From JBDTNQ01 sp039933635 (GTDB lineage Bacteria; Acidobacteriota; Vicinamibacteria; Vicinamibacterales; SCN-69-37), in NCBI GenBank assembly GCA_039933635.1, contig JBDTNQ010000009.1, positions 5,510-69,509 on the forward strand: DNA of 64,000 nt. Direction: 5' to 3'. A program made the translations under genes and the position numbers. Under the pieces are notes generated by a model, which saw nothing but the letters and a program-made list of their open reading frames with translations, did not search any database and had not been told where the DNA came from. Of this stretch, positions 35,760 to 45,968 are shown in pieces. Numbering within the stretch: position 1 is the stretch's first letter; each line of letters starts with the position of its first letter.

Positions 35760-35885
35760 GGGGAGATTCTCGGGTCCGGGGCGGGCCGGGTCAATAGTCG
35801 GTTCACATCAGGAGGACACGCCCGAGATGCCCTTGCGGGCGCCCGGCTGACGAGCGAAGGTCCAACGATCGTAGAATCGGCCCGA

Positions 35886-36803
35886 GTGGACCTCCGCCAA
35901 CTCGAAATTCTGCGCGCCGTAGCCGACACCGGTTCGTTCACCGCTGCCGGTCACCAGCTTCATCTTTCCCAATCCGCGGTCAGCCGGCAGATTCTGCTCC
36001 TCGAGGAGGAGTTGGAAGAGCAGGTGTTCCTCCGGGTGGGCGGCAAGATCAAGATTACGCCGGTCGGCTCGACGCTGCTCGGCCTCAGCCGGCGTGTCTT
36101 CGAAGACATCGAAGCGACACGGGCGTCCATCGTCGATAGCCGCCAGACCTTGGGGGGAACCATCCGGCTGATTGGCGGCATGACGGTGTGTCTCTACGTC
36201 TTTCCGCCGTTGCTGAAGGAGTTCCAGCGACTGCACCCGAACGTGGAGGTGAAGGTCACGCCGGCGCCGACGCCGCGGCTCGTGCGTCAGATCCGGACTG
36301 GCGCGGCCGATCTCGGCCTTGTCACGCTGCCGGTGGACGATCCGAATCTGGTGGTCGAGCCGGTCCTGCGCGAGGAACTGCTGCTTGTCACGTCTCCGCA
36401 GCACCCGTTGGCCCGCAAGAAGCACATCGTCCCGCAGGATCTGGCCCGTCAGCCGTTCGTCCTCTTCGAAGCGGGCTCCAACAGCCGCCGCACCATCGAG
36501 GAGTTCTTCGTCCGCGAGCAGATTGCGCCGAAGGTCGTCACCGAGACGGAGAACGTGGAGATCATCAAACAGCTGGTGCGGGTGAAGCTGGGGATCTCGA
36601 TCGTTCCGTATCAGGCCGTGGCGCGCGAGGTCAGCGCCGGACAGCTGTTCTGCGCGCGGATCGCCGGACGCCAGCTCTTCCGCGAGACCGGCTGGGTGCA
36701 TCTGAAATCCAACCGCCTGCCCCGGGTGGTCCTGGAGATGAAGCGCATCCTCGAGGAGATTCGGCCGCGTCTGAAAATGCGGCCCGACGGACCGATCGTC
36801 TGA
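35886..36803 (+). CDS. LysR-family transcriptional regulator
   Basis: 305 residues from GTG 35886. The N-terminal winged helix is LRQLEILRAVADTGSFTAAGHQLHLSQSAVSRQI (shown by SFTAAGHQLHLSQSAVSRQI), the standard LysR helix-turn-helix, followed by the periplasmic-binding-like effector domain (IRLIGGMTVCLYVFPPLLKEF, LVRQIRTGAADLGLVTLPVD, VKLGISIVPYQAVARE). It lies 116 bp before gltB in the same direction. LysR proteins (for example GltC) can control glutamate synthase, so this is a candidate regulator of gltBD. That link is inferred from position only. Confidence 0.88.
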   Translation: MDLRQLEILRAVADTGSFTAAGHQLHLSQSAVSRQILLLEEELEEQVFLRVGGKIKITPVGSTLLGLSRRVFEDIEATRASIVDSRQTLGGTIRLIGGMTVCLYVFPPLLKEFQRLHPNVEVKVTPAPTPRLVRQIRTGAADLGLVTLPVDDPNLVVEPVLREELLLVTSPQHPLARKKHIVPQDLARQPFVLFEAGSNSRRTIEEFFVREQIAPKVVTETENVEIIKQLVRVKLGISIVPYQAVAREVSAGQLFCARIAGRQLFRETGWVHLKSNRLPRVVLEMKRILEEIRPRLKMRPDGPIV

Positions 36804-36919
36804 ATTTGCGCCATTTCTGACGGTCCATGCGCCGCCCTCCCTCGAGCCAGAAGCGGTACGCATGGGCACGATTAGGAAATTCTGTTCGTAATTTGTAACC
36901 GACTAGTCCATAAACAGGT

Positions 36920-39900
36920 GTGGATTACGACGGGCAGCCCTCCGCACACGGCCTCTACGACCCTCGGTACGAGCATGATGCGTGTGGCGTCGGCTTCGTC
37001 GTGCACATCAAAGGACAGCGCTCGCACGCCATCGTGCAGAAGGCCTTGCAGCTGTTGATCAACCTGCTGCATCGCGGTGCAACCGGGTGCGAGGTCAACA
37101 CGGGTGACGGCGCCGGCATCCTGATTCAGATGCCGGATCGGTTCTTCCGCAAGGAACTGGCGAAGGCGGGTGTGGCGCTGCCGGTCGAGCGCGGCTACGG
37201 CGCAGGGCTCGTGTTCCTGCCGCGCGAGGCCGATGCGCGCCGGACGATTCAGGCGCTCATCGAGCGCATCGTCGAGGAAGAGGGACAGCGCGTGCTCGCC
37301 TGGCGCGACACGCCGTCCCAGGATCACCACATCGGGCCGAGTGCGGTGGCCGTCGAGCCGGTCTTCAAACAGCTGTTCGTCGGGCGCGGTCCAGGCATGC
37401 CCGACGCGGGCGCGTCGGTGGACGGCGATGCGCTCTTCGAGCGCAAGCTCTACGTGATCCGCAAGCGGATCGAGCATCTCGTGGACGGCCTGGATCTGGC
37501 GGGCAAGAAGACGTTCTACATCGTCAGCCTCTCGTCGCAGACCTTCATCTATAAAGGCATGCTCACGGCCGATCAGATCGAGACGATGTTCCCTGATCTG
37601 GCTGATGCGGACGTGCAGTCGGCGCTGGCGCTCGTGCACCAGCGATTCAGCACGAACACGTTCCCGTCATGGCCGCTGGCGCATCCGTATCGCTACGTCG
37701 CCCACAACGGCGAGATCAACACCCTCCGCGGCAACATCAACTGGATGAAGGCGCGTGAGGCGCTGTTCGCGTCCGACCTGTTCGGCGATGACCTGAAGAA
37801 GATCCTGCCGATCATCCGCGAGGGCGGCAGTGACACCGCGACCTTCGACAACGTGCTGGAGTTCCTGGTGATGGCCGGCCGCTCGCTGCCGCACGCCATC
37901 CTGATGATGATTCCCGAGCCGTGGCAGGCGAACGACAGCATGACCCCGGCGCGCCGGGCGTTCTACGAATACCACTCGTCGTTGATGGAGCCGTGGGACG
38001 GGCCCGCGTCGATCGCGTTCACGGACGGCCGTGTCATCGGCGCGGTGCTGGATCGCAATGGGCTGCGTCCTTCGCGGTACTGCGTCACGAAGGACGACCT
38101 GGTGATCATGGCCTCGGAGACCGGCGTGCTGGACGTCGCGCCCGAGGACGTCCTCGTCAAGGAGCGCCTCCATCCCGGCAAGATCTTCCTCGTCGACACG
38201 ACCCAGGGGCGCATCGTGGAGGATGAAGAGGTGAAGGAGGCGCTGGCGCAGGCCCATCCGTACGCGGAGTGGCTGGCCGACAACCTGCTTCACATGGAGG
38301 ACCTGCCGGACGCGCCTGAAGTGCCGTTGCCGTTGCCGAAGACCGTGCGACAGCGCCAGCAGGTGTTCGGCTACACCGAGGAAGATCTCAAGATTCTCGT
38401 GGGCCCGATGGCGGGGAAGGGCGAGGAGCCCACGGGATCGATGGGCAGCGACGCGGCGATTGCGGTGCTGTCGGATCGCTCGCGGCTGCTCTACGACTAT
38501 TTCACGCAGCTGTTCGCGCAGGTGACGAACCCTCCGCTGGACGCGATTCGCGAGAAGCTCGTGACGTCGATGGAGTCCACGGTCGGTCCCGAGGGCAACC
38601 TGCTCGATCCGAAACCCGCGTCGTGCCGGCAGATCACCATCACGTACCCGATCATCGACAACGATCAGCTGGCGAAGCTGCGGCACATTCAGGTGCGCGG
38701 CTTCACGTCGAAGACACTGCCGATGCTGTTCGATCCGACGCAGGACGGGCCGGGGCTCGAGCGTGCGATGGACGAGCTGTGTCGCCAGGCCGAGGCGGCG
38801 GTGCGGTCGGGCATCAACCTCATCATCCTCTCCGATCGCGGCGTGAGCGAGACGGCCGCGCCGATTCCGAGCCTGCTCGCGACCTCCGGGGTGCACCACC
38901 ACCTCGTGCGCAACGGCCTGCGGACGCGGTGTGGCCTGATCATCGAAACAGGTGACGCGCGCGAGGTGCATCACGTCGCGCTGCTCATGAGCTACGGCGC
39001 CGGTGCCGTGAACCCGTACCTGGCGTTCGAAACACTCGATGACATGATCCGGCGCGGCGCGCTCGAAGGCCTGTCGCACGTCCAGGCCGTCACGGGCTAC
39101 ATCAAGGCGCTCAATCTCGGCATTCTCAAAGTCATGTCGAAGATGGGCATCTCGTGCCTGTCGAGCTACTGCGGCGCCCAGATTTTCGAAGCGATTGGGC
39201 TCGACGCGGCGTTTGTCGAGAAGTACTTCACGTCGACGTCCTCGCGTCTCGGGGGCATCGGCGCGGACGTCGTGGCGGAGGAAGTGCTGCGGCGGCATGA
39301 GCGCGCCTACAGCGTGCCGATGCCCGGCGAACCGGATCTCGAGACGGGCGGCGAGTACCAGTGGCGACGCGACGGAGAGTTTCACCTCTTCAACCCCGAC
39401 ACGGTGTTCAAGCTGCAGCACGCCACGCGAAGCGGGCAGTACGGCATCTATCGGCAGTACGCGAAGGCGGTGAACGACCAGAGCAGGCGCCTCGGGACGT
39501 TGCGCGGGCTGTTCGAGTTCAATCATGACGCGCCGCCGGTGCCGCTCGACGAGGTCGAGTCCATCGAGTCGATCGTCCGACGGTTCGCGACCGGCGCGAT
39601 GTCGTACGGATCGATCAGTTCCGAGGCGCACGAAACGCTCGCGATTGCGATGAACCGGCTCGGCGGGAAGTCGAACAGCGGTGAGGGCGGCGAGGATCCG
39701 GCGCGGTACACGAAGGACGCGAATGGCGACTGGCGCCGGAGCGCGGTCAAGCAGATCGCGTCGGCGCGATTTGGCGTGACGAGCGAGTACCTCGTCAACT
39801 GCACCGACCTGCAGATCAAGATGGCGCAGGGGGCGAAGCCCGGCGAAGGCGGGCAGTTGCCCGGGTTCAAGGTGTACCCGTGGATTGCGACCGTGCGCCA

Positions 39901-41506
39901 CTCGACACCGGGCGTGCAGCTCATCTCGCCGCCGCCGCACCACGACATCTACTCGATCGAGGACCTCGCGCAGCTCATCTTCGATCTGAAGAACGCGAAC
40001 AGATACGCCCGCATTCACGTGAAGCTCGTCGCCGAAGTGGGTGTCGGCACGGTGGCGGCGGGGGTCTCGAAGGCGCACGCCGACGTCGTGCTCATCTCCG
40101 GACACGACGGCGGCACCGGCGCGTCGCCGTTGACCAGTCTCAAGCACAGCGGCGCGCCCTGGGAACTGGGGCTGGCTGAGACGCAGCAGGTCCTCGTCAT
40201 GAACCGCCTGCGCGATCGCATCGTCGTGCAGGTGGACGGCCAGATGAAGACCGGGCGCGACGTCGTGATCGCGGCGTTGCTCGGCGCGGAGGAGTTCGGG
40301 TTCGCGACCGCGCCGCTGGTGGTGTCGGGCTGCATCATGATGCGGGTGTGCCACTTGAATACGTGCCCGGTCGGGATCGCGACGCAGGATCCGGAGCTGC
40401 GCGCGAAGTTCGACGGCAAGCCGGAGTTCGTGGAGAACTTCTTCCGCTTCGTCGCGGAGGAGGTGCGCGAGCTGATGGCCGCGCTGGGCTTCCGGACGAT
40501 CGACGAGATGATTGGCCGTGCAGATCGTCTGAACGTCCGCCCGGCGGTGACCCACTGGAAGGCGAAGGGGCTGGATCTCTCACCGATTCTCCAGGCGCCT
40601 GACACGACAATCGACACGCCGCACCGGTGCGTGGTGCAACAGGATCACGGCCTCGAGAAGGCCCTCGATAACCGGTTGCTCGCCGAGTGCGAGGCGGCCC
40701 TCACGGATCGAACGCCCGTGCGGCTGCGCATGCCGATTCGGAACGTCAACCGCACGGTCGGCACGATGCTTGGTTCGGAGCTGACGCGACGGCAGGGCAG
40801 TGGCGGGTTACCGGATGACACGATCCACATTCACTTCGACGGATCGGCGGGCCAGAGCTTCGGCGCGTTCATTCCGAAGGGCATCACGCTCGAGCTCGAG
40901 GGGGACGCCAACGACTACTTCGGCAAGGGGCTCTCGGGCGGACGGCTGATCGTCTATCCGTCGAAGGCGTCGACATTCCAGGCCGAACAGAACGTGATCA
41001 TCGGCAACGTGGCGCTGTACGGCGCGACGGGGGGCGAGGCCTTCGTGCGCGGCCTCGCCGGGGAGCGCTTCGCGGTGCGGAACAGCGGGGCGCTCGCGGT
41101 GGTCGAGGGCATCGGGGATCACGGGTGCGAGTACATGACCGGCGGCCGCGTCGTCGTGCTGGGCCGGACGGGCCGGAATTTCGCGGCCGGCATGAGCGGG
41201 GGCATCGCGTATGTCCTCGACGTCACGGGGCAGTTCGGCGCGCGGTGCAATCGCGCGATGGTCGATCTCGAGTCGCTGGAATCAGACGAGGAGATCGCGT
41301 TTCTGCGCGATCTGATCGGACGGCATGTGCAGGTGACCGGCAGTACGCATGCGGCGCGCTTGCTGGCCGAGTGGGCCGCCACTGAGGAGCAGTTCGTGAA
41401 GGTGATGCCGCGCGACTACAAGCGCGTGCTGCAGGCCGAGGCCCGGGCGCGGTCTGAGCACCGGGAGCCGGCATTCGAGGAACTGGTCGGGGTGGCACAT
41501 GGGTAA
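36920..41506 (+). CDS. gltB: Glutamate synthase (NADPH) large subunit
   Basis: 1528 residues from GTG 36920. After a short propeptide, Cys22 (YEHDACGVGFVVHI) is the glutamine amidotransferase nucleophile exposed after processing. FSTNTFPSWPLAHPYRYVAHNGEINT, the FMN-binding synthase domain (GEGGEDPARY, KPGEGGQLPG, ISGHDGGTGASPLTS), the 3Fe-4S motif CIMMRVCHLNTC (CX5CX4C) and the C-terminal beta-helix (GNVALYGATGGEAFVRG) follow in order. It makes glutamate from glutamine and 2-oxoglutarate. The 3' end overlaps gltD by 8 nt. Confidence 0.97.
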   Translation: MDYDGQPSAHGLYDPRYEHDACGVGFVVHIKGQRSHAIVQKALQLLINLLHRGATGCEVNTGDGAGILIQMPDRFFRKELAKAGVALPVERGYGAGLVFLPREADARRTIQALIERIVEEEGQRVLAWRDTPSQDHHIGPSAVAVEPVFKQLFVGRGPGMPDAGASVDGDALFERKLYVIRKRIEHLVDGLDLAGKKTFYIVSLSSQTFIYKGMLTADQIETMFPDLADADVQSALALVHQRFSTNTFPSWPLAHPYRYVAHNGEINTLRGNINWMKAREALFASDLFGDDLKKILPIIREGGSDTATFDNVLEFLVMAGRSLPHAILMMIPEPWQANDSMTPARRAFYEYHSSLMEPWDGPASIAFTDGRVIGAVLDRNGLRPSRYCVTKDDLVIMASETGVLDVAPEDVLVKERLHPGKIFLVDTTQGRIVEDEEVKEALAQAHPYAEWLADNLLHMEDLPDAPEVPLPLPKTVRQRQQVFGYTEEDLKILVGPMAGKGEEPTGSMGSDAAIAVLSDRSRLLYDYFTQLFAQVTNPPLDAIREKLVTSMESTVGPEGNLLDPKPASCRQITITYPIIDNDQLAKLRHIQVRGFTSKTLPMLFDPTQDGPGLERAMDELCRQAEAAVRSGINLIILSDRGVSETAAPIPSLLATSGVHHHLVRNGLRTRCGLIIETGDAREVHHVALLMSYGAGAVNPYLAFETLDDMIRRGALEGLSHVQAVTGYIKALNLGILKVMSKMGISCLSSYCGAQIFEAIGLDAAFVEKYFTSTSSRLGGIGADVVAEEVLRRHERAYSVPMPGEPDLETGGEYQWRRDGEFHLFNPDTVFKLQHATRSGQYGIYRQYAKAVNDQSRRLGTLRGLFEFNHDAPPVPLDEVESIESIVRRFATGAMSYGSISSEAHETLAIAMNRLGGKSNSGEGGEDPARYTKDANGDWRRSAVKQIASARFGVTSEYLVNCTDLQIKMAQGAKPGEGGQLPGFKVYPWIATVRHSTPGVQLISPPPHHDIYSIEDLAQLIFDLKNANRYARIHVKLVAEVGVGTVAAGVSKAHADVVLISGHDGGTGASPLTSLKHSGAPWELGLAETQQVLVMNRLRDRIVVQVDGQMKTGRDVVIAALLGAEEFGFATAPLVVSGCIMMRVCHLNTCPVGIATQDPELRAKFDGKPEFVENFFRFVAEEVRELMAALGFRTIDEMIGRADRLNVRPAVTHWKAKGLDLSPILQAPDTTIDTPHRCVVQQDHGLEKALDNRLLAECEAALTDRTPVRLRMPIRNVNRTVGTMLGSELTRRQGSGGLPDDTIHIHFDGSAGQSFGAFIPKGITLELEGDANDYFGKGLSGGRLIVYPSKASTFQAEQNVIIGNVALYGATGGEAFVRGLAGERFAVRNSGALAVVEGIGDHGCEYMTGGRVVVLGRTGRNFAAGMSGGIAYVLDVTGQFGARCNRAMVDLESLESDEEIAFLRDLIGRHVQVTGSTHAARLLAEWAATEEQFVKVMPRDYKRVLQAEARARSEHREPAFEELVGVAHG

Positions 41507-42959
41507 GATCACGGGTTTCATGGAATTTCATCGGGCGAAGCCCAAGGCGCGCCCGATCGCGGAGCGGGTGAACGACTGGCGCGAAGTGTACCTGCCCGTG
41601 CCGGAGCCGCAGTCACGCGAACAGGGCGCGCGCTGCATGGACTGCAGCATTCCGTTCTGCCACCAGGGCTGCCCGCTGGGCAACCTGATTCCGGACTGGA
41701 ACGATCTCGTCTACAAGAATCGGTGGCAGACGGCAATCGAGCGCCTGCACGCGACGAACAACTTCCCGGAATGGACGGGACGACTCTGCCCGGCACCGTG
41801 CGAGACGGCCTGCGTGCTCGGGATCAACGACGATCCAGTCACGATCAAGACCATCGAGCTGTCGATTGTGGAGCACGCGTTCGATGAGGGGTGGATTGCG
41901 CCGCAGATCCCGCTGCGTCGCAGCGGGAAGCGGGTGGCCGTCATTGGATCCGGGCCCGCGGGCCTGGCCGCGGCGCAGCAACTGGCGCGCGCCGGTCATC
42001 GCGTCACGGTCTTCGAGCGCGACGACCGCATCGGTGGGCTCCTGCGCTACGGGATCCCCGAGTTCAAGATGGAGAAGCGCTTCCTCGAGCGTCGTCTGCT
42101 GCAACTCGAGGCCGAGGGCGTGGTGTTCCGCACGAACGCCCACGTCGGCGTGAACGTCTCGGCGCGTCAGATCCAGCAGGAGCACGATGCCGTGGTGCTT
42201 GCGGGCGGGTCCACCGTGCCGCGCGACCTGCGGGTGCCAGGGCGGGAACTCAAGGGCATCCACTTCGCGATGGAGTACCTGGCGCAGCAGAATCGGGTGA
42301 ACGAAGGGGACGCGGTGCCGGCCGACGAGATCATTTCGGCCGCCGGCAAGCGGGTGGTCATCATCGGTGGTGGGGATACGGGCGCGGACTGCCTCGGGAC
42401 CGCCCATCGGCAGGGAGCCCTGTCGGTCCATCAGTTCGAGCTGATGCCGCGGCCGCCCGAGCAGCGCGCGTCGGAGAATCCGTGGCCGGAATGGGCCCAC
42501 GTCTTCCGGGTCTCTTCGGCTCATGAAGAGGGCGGGGAGCGGGTATACTCCGTGTCGACCAACCGCTTTGTCGGGGAGGACGGGTGCGTCCGGCGCCTCG
42601 AAGGCACCACCGTGGAACGCGTGGTGCGCGACGGCAAGATGTCGTTCGAGGCTGTGGCGGGAAGCGATTTCGCGGTCGACGCCGACCTCGTCCTGCTCGC
42701 GATGGGGTTTGTGGGACCTGAACCGGGCGGGATGATCGGCGAGCTCGACGTGAAGCTCACGGAGCGCGGCAACGTGTGGACGAACGAGCAGTGGATGACA
42801 TCAGTGCCGGGGGTCTTTGCCGCCGGCGACATGCAGCGCGGCCAGTCGCTGATTGTCTGGGCGATCGCCGAGGGGCGGAGCGCCGCGGCTGGCGTCGACG
42901 CATACCTGATGGGCTCGACCGACCTGCCGGCGCCCGTCGCCGCGATCTCTGCGCGGTAG
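41499..42959 (+). CDS. gltD: Glutamate synthase (NADPH) small subunit
   Basis: 486 residues. The N-terminal domain has two Fe-S cluster-binding Cys groups (ARCMDCSIPFCHQGCPLGN and CPAPCETACVLG). FAD binding is at VAVIGSGPAGLAAAQQLARAGH and NAD(P)H binding at KRVVIIGGGDTGADCLGTAHRQG; VFAAGDMQRGQSLIVWAI closes the FAD domain. It passes electrons from NADPH to GltB. Start ATG 41499 overlaps gltB by 8 nt, so translation is coupled. The activator gene follows after 16 nt. Confidence 0.97.
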   Translation: MGKITGFMEFHRAKPKARPIAERVNDWREVYLPVPEPQSREQGARCMDCSIPFCHQGCPLGNLIPDWNDLVYKNRWQTAIERLHATNNFPEWTGRLCPAPCETACVLGINDDPVTIKTIELSIVEHAFDEGWIAPQIPLRRSGKRVAVIGSGPAGLAAAQQLARAGHRVTVFERDDRIGGLLRYGIPEFKMEKRFLERRLLQLEAEGVVFRTNAHVGVNVSARQIQQEHDAVVLAGGSTVPRDLRVPGRELKGIHFAMEYLAQQNRVNEGDAVPADEIISAAGKRVVIIGGGDTGADCLGTAHRQGALSVHQFELMPRPPEQRASENPWPEWAHVFRVSSAHEEGGERVYSVSTNRFVGEDGCVRRLEGTTVERVVRDGKMSFEAVAGSDFAVDADLVLLAMGFVGPEPGGMIGELDVKLTERGNVWTNEQWMTSVPGVFAAGDMQRGQSLIVWAIAEGRSAAAGVDAYLMGSTDLPAPVAAISAR

Positions 42960-42975
42960 GATTGCGCCTCCCCTC

Positions 42976-44538
42976 ATGAGCCCGACGGACATCCTCGATG
43001 CGGTTGACGCGGCAGATGCCTCGGGCGATGTCCGGCAGATCGCGTCGCTTACGGAAATCGGCCAGGCCCTTTCTGGCACGCTGACGCTGCGATCAGCCCT
43101 TGTACGCGTGCTCGAGATCCTCGGCCGGCAGCACGGCCTCGTGCGCGGCGCCGTGGCGATGATCAATCCGGCCGGCGTGCTGCACGTCGATGCGACGTAT
43201 GGCGTGCCCCCCGACCGGGCCGGCGCGCGCTACGGTCTCGCGGAAGGTGTCACCGCCAAGGTCGTCGAGAGCAACAAGCCGGTGATCGTGCCGCAGGTCA
43301 GCCGGGAGCCGTTGTTCCGCGACCGCCTGCCGCGCAGCGAGTTCGACAAGCGCGAGGTCAGCTTCGTGTGTGTGCCGGTGTCGGTGAACCGGCGCCCGGT
43401 CGGCGCGATTGCGGTCGATCTGCCGTTCAAACGCAATCGGGACTACGACTATCTGGTGCGCGTGCTCCGCCTGGTCGCGGCGATGGTGGGACAGGCGGTA
43501 CGCGTCGAGCGCCTGGTCGACGTCGAGCGGCAGCGCCTGCTCGACGAGAACACACACCTGCGTGAAGAGCTGCGCGAACGCTACGACTTTTCGCGGATCG
43601 TCGGCACGAGCGGCCCGATGCGCCAGGTGTATGAGCAGATCGCGCGCGTGGCGCGGGCCAACACCACGGTCCTGATTCGAGGCGAATCCGGCACCGGCAA
43701 GGAGCTGATTGCGCACGCGATTCACTACAGCTCCCAGCGCGAGAAGAAGCCGTTCGTCAAGGTGAGTTGCGCGGCGCTGCCGGACTCGCTGATCGAGTCG
43801 GAACTCTTCGGGTACGAAAAAGGCGCCTTTACCGGCGCCCAGGCCCGTAAGAAGGGCCGCTTCGAGATGGCCGAGGCCGGCACGCTGTTCCTGGACGAAA
43901 TCGGCGATATCAACCTTTCCACCCAGGTGAAGCTGCTGCGCGTGCTGCAGGAGCGTGAGTTCGAGCGGCTTGGCGGGACCGAATCGGTCAAGGCGAACGT
44001 GCGGCTGATCGCCGCCACGAACCAGGACCTCGAGAAGGCGATTGCCGCCGGCACCTTCCGCGAGGATCTGCATTATCGACTGAACGTCTTCACGATCTAC
44101 GTGCCGCCGCTGCGCGAGCGCAAGCCGGACATGCTGCTGCTCGTGGATCACTTCCTCGAGAAGTACTCGGTCGAGCACGGGCACCAGGTCAAGCGGATCT
44201 CGACGCCGGCCATCGACATGCTGATGAGCTACCACTGGCCGGGCAATGTGCGCGAACTCGAAAATGCCATCGAGCGGGCCGTCCTGGTGTGCGACGGCAG
44301 TGTCGTGCACCCGCACCACCTGCCGCCAACGCTCCAGACGGCCGAGGCCTCGGGCACGATCCAGGACGTGTCGCTCGCCGACGCCGTGGCCGCCTACGAG
44401 AAGACCCTCATTCAGGACGCGCTCAAGACGGCCCGCGGCAATGCCTCGAAGGCCGCGAAGCTCCTCAACTCCACCGAGCGCATCATCAGCTACAAGATCC
44501 GCAAGCTCGCCATCGATCGCGACCGCTTCCGCGGCTAA
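42976..44538 (+). CDS. NifA-like sigma-54-dependent activator (GAF-AAA+-HTH)
   Basis: 520 residues. A GAF sensor domain (about 25-180) is followed by a sigma-54 AAA+ domain with Walker A GESGTGKELIAHAIH, the sigma-54-contacting loop GAFTGA (YEKGAFTGAQAR), Walker B GTLFLDEIGDI and YHWPGNVRELENAIERAV. A Fis-type helix-turn-helix (ARGNASKAAKLLNSTERIISYKI) ends the protein. The layout equals NifA, but no nitrogenase genes are present. It is transcribed with gltBD (16-nt gap) and is the natural candidate to act at the sigma-54-like promoter at 46202. Confidence 0.92.
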   Translation: MSPTDILDAVDAADASGDVRQIASLTEIGQALSGTLTLRSALVRVLEILGRQHGLVRGAVAMINPAGVLHVDATYGVPPDRAGARYGLAEGVTAKVVESNKPVIVPQVSREPLFRDRLPRSEFDKREVSFVCVPVSVNRRPVGAIAVDLPFKRNRDYDYLVRVLRLVAAMVGQAVRVERLVDVERQRLLDENTHLREELRERYDFSRIVGTSGPMRQVYEQIARVARANTTVLIRGESGTGKELIAHAIHYSSQREKKPFVKVSCAALPDSLIESELFGYEKGAFTGAQARKKGRFEMAEAGTLFLDEIGDINLSTQVKLLRVLQEREFERLGGTESVKANVRLIAATNQDLEKAIAAGTFREDLHYRLNVFTIYVPPLRERKPDMLLLVDHFLEKYSVEHGHQVKRISTPAIDMLMSYHWPGNVRELENAIERAVLVCDGSVVHPHHLPPTLQTAEASGTIQDVSLADAVAAYEKTLIQDALKTARGNASKAAKLLNSTERIISYKIRKLAIDRDRFRG

Positions 44539-44540
44539 GC

Positions 44541-44573
44541 GAGACCGGGTGTTGCCCTTCAACACCCAGTCTC
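44541..44573. terminator. Hairpin after the activator gene (dispersed repeat copy 2)
   Basis: GAGACCGGGTGT (44541-44552), a 9-base loop ending CTTCA, and ACACCCAGTCTC (44562-44573), starting 2 nt after the stop codon and followed by TTCGG. One mismatch in the stem. It is the near-twin of the msrP hairpin at 29637-29669, including the loop end TTCA. Confidence 0.65.
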
Positions 44574-44634
44574 TTCGGCGTGCGACAAAAGTGCGGCTTG
44601 CATCGGGCCCGACGGCTCGTGGTTTAATCCGCCC

Positions 44635-45885
44635 GTGGAAGCCTCGACGTTCACGCCGTCCCTGATCTGGATCCTCCCGTTCGCGTCATTGCTGCTGGGC
44701 ATCGCGGTGATCCCGCTGGCGGCGCCGCATTTCTGGGAGTCGAACGCGCGCAAGCTGGCGGTGTCTGCGGTCCTGGGCCTGCCGGTGCTCTGGCTGTACG
44801 TTCAGCATCAACCTGCCGCCATCGGTCGCACGTTCGAGGATTACGTCTCGTTCATGATCCTGCTGGGCAGCCTGTTCGTCATCTCCGGCGGCGTGCAAAT
44901 GGATGGCGATCTCGAGGCGACCCCGGCGGCCAACACCGCGTTTCTCGCGATTGGCGCCCTCGTGGCTTCCATCATCGGGACGACGGGCGCCTCGATGCTC
45001 TTGATTCGGCCGCTCCTGCACACCAACAGCGAGCGCCGGAACGTCGTGCACACGGTCGTCTTCTTCATCTTCCTGGTGTCGAACATTGGCGGGTGTCTGA
45101 CGCCTCTCGGCGATCCCCCGCTGTTTCTGGGCTACCTCCAGGGGGTGCCGTTCACCTGGACGCTGCGACTCTGGCCGGAGTGGCTGTTCACGACGGTGCT
45201 GCTGCTGGCGATCTATTTCGTGTGGGACACGCGCGCGCACGCGGCGGAACCACCCGAGCGGATTGCGCGGGACAAGGCCGAGCGGATGCCGTTGACGATT
45301 CTCGGGACGGAGAACCTTGTCTGGCTGGCGGGTGTCGTGGCGGCGGCGGCGTTTCTGGGCACGCCGTGGCGGGAGGTCGCCATGGTCGGCCTGTCCGTCG
45401 TCTCGTATGTCAGAACGAGCAAGGCGATTCACGCCGGCAATCACTTCTCGTTGCACCCAATCATCGAAGTCGCCGTCATCTTTGCGGGCATCTTTGCGAC
45501 AATGATTCCCGCGCTGGACATCCTGCGTCATCACGGCGCCGCGCTTGGCGTGCATCAGCCCTGGCACTTCTTCTGGGCCGCTGGCGCCCTCTCATCCTTC
45601 CTCGACAATGCGCCCACGTATCTCACGTTCCTGGCACTCGCGCAGGGGCTTGGCTTTCAGCCCGACGTGGTCGGCGTGTCGCACGGGATCCTGGCGGCGA
45701 TCAGTCTCGGCGCCGTGTTCATGGGCGCGAACTCCTACATCGGCAACGGTCCCAACTTCATGGTGCGCTCGATTGCCGAAGCCCGCGGGGTACGCATGCC
45801 GAGTTTTGGCGGCTATCTCGCCTATAGCGGCGCCATTCTGATCCCCGTCTTCGTCCTGGTGACCCTCGTCTTCTTCCGCCAGTAG
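44635..45885 (+). CDS. CitMHS_2/UIT6-type putative Na+/H+ antiporter
   Basis: 416 residues from GTG 44635, with about 11-12 membrane helices. FMILLGSLFVISGGVQMDGDL, GTTGASMLLIRPLL, NIGGCLTPLGDPPLFLGYLQG and SSFLDNAPTYLTFLALAQ are the conserved blocks of the ion-transporter superfamily group annotated as UIT6 sodium:proton antiporters or putative citrate transporters. No substrate can be fixed from sequence. It sits between the gltBD-activator operon and the glnD-amtB operon, with its own gap on each side. Confidence 0.8.
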   Translation: MEASTFTPSLIWILPFASLLLGIAVIPLAAPHFWESNARKLAVSAVLGLPVLWLYVQHQPAAIGRTFEDYVSFMILLGSLFVISGGVQMDGDLEATPAANTAFLAIGALVASIIGTTGASMLLIRPLLHTNSERRNVVHTVVFFIFLVSNIGGCLTPLGDPPLFLGYLQGVPFTWTLRLWPEWLFTTVLLLAIYFVWDTRAHAAEPPERIARDKAERMPLTILGTENLVWLAGVVAAAAFLGTPWREVAMVGLSVVSYVRTSKAIHAGNHFSLHPIIEVAVIFAGIFATMIPALDILRHHGAALGVHQPWHFFWAAGALSSFLDNAPTYLTFLALAQGLGFQPDVVGVSHGILAAISLGAVFMGANSYIGNGPNFMVRSIAEARGVRMPSFGGYLAYSGAILIPVFVLVTLVFFRQ

Positions 45886-45948
45886 CCCCGAATCAGGGCG
45901 CGGCCAGCGTCCGTCCTGCTATCCACACTCTTGTCGGCCAGAATCAGA

Positions 45949-45968
45949 AATAGACATTTATGTCTATT
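45949..45968. promoter_or_regulatory. Palindrome AATAGACAT-N2-ATGTCTATT (upstream activator-site candidate 1)
   Basis: Two perfect 9-bp arms around TT. The core GACAT-N2-ATGTC recurs at 46089-46102. It lies about 245 bp upstream of the sigma-54-like promoter, a typical enhancer distance. Confidence 0.55.

Noticed and set aside
36854..36875. TGGGCACGATTAGG as a sigma-54 promoter for gltB
   Set aside because: It has the -24 GG-like part but no GC at the required 10-bp distance, so it does not fit the -24/-12 rule.
37667..40555. 962-codon open frame on the minus strand opposite gltB
   Set aside because: It mirrors the gltB codons in a high-GC gene, has Arg/His/Asp-rich composition and no recognisable domain. 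gltB on the plus strand is certain.
42976..44538. The activator as NtrC of a two-component system
   Set aside because: The N-terminus is a GAF domain with no receiver aspartate, and no NtrB-type kinase is adjacent; NifA-like layout fits better.
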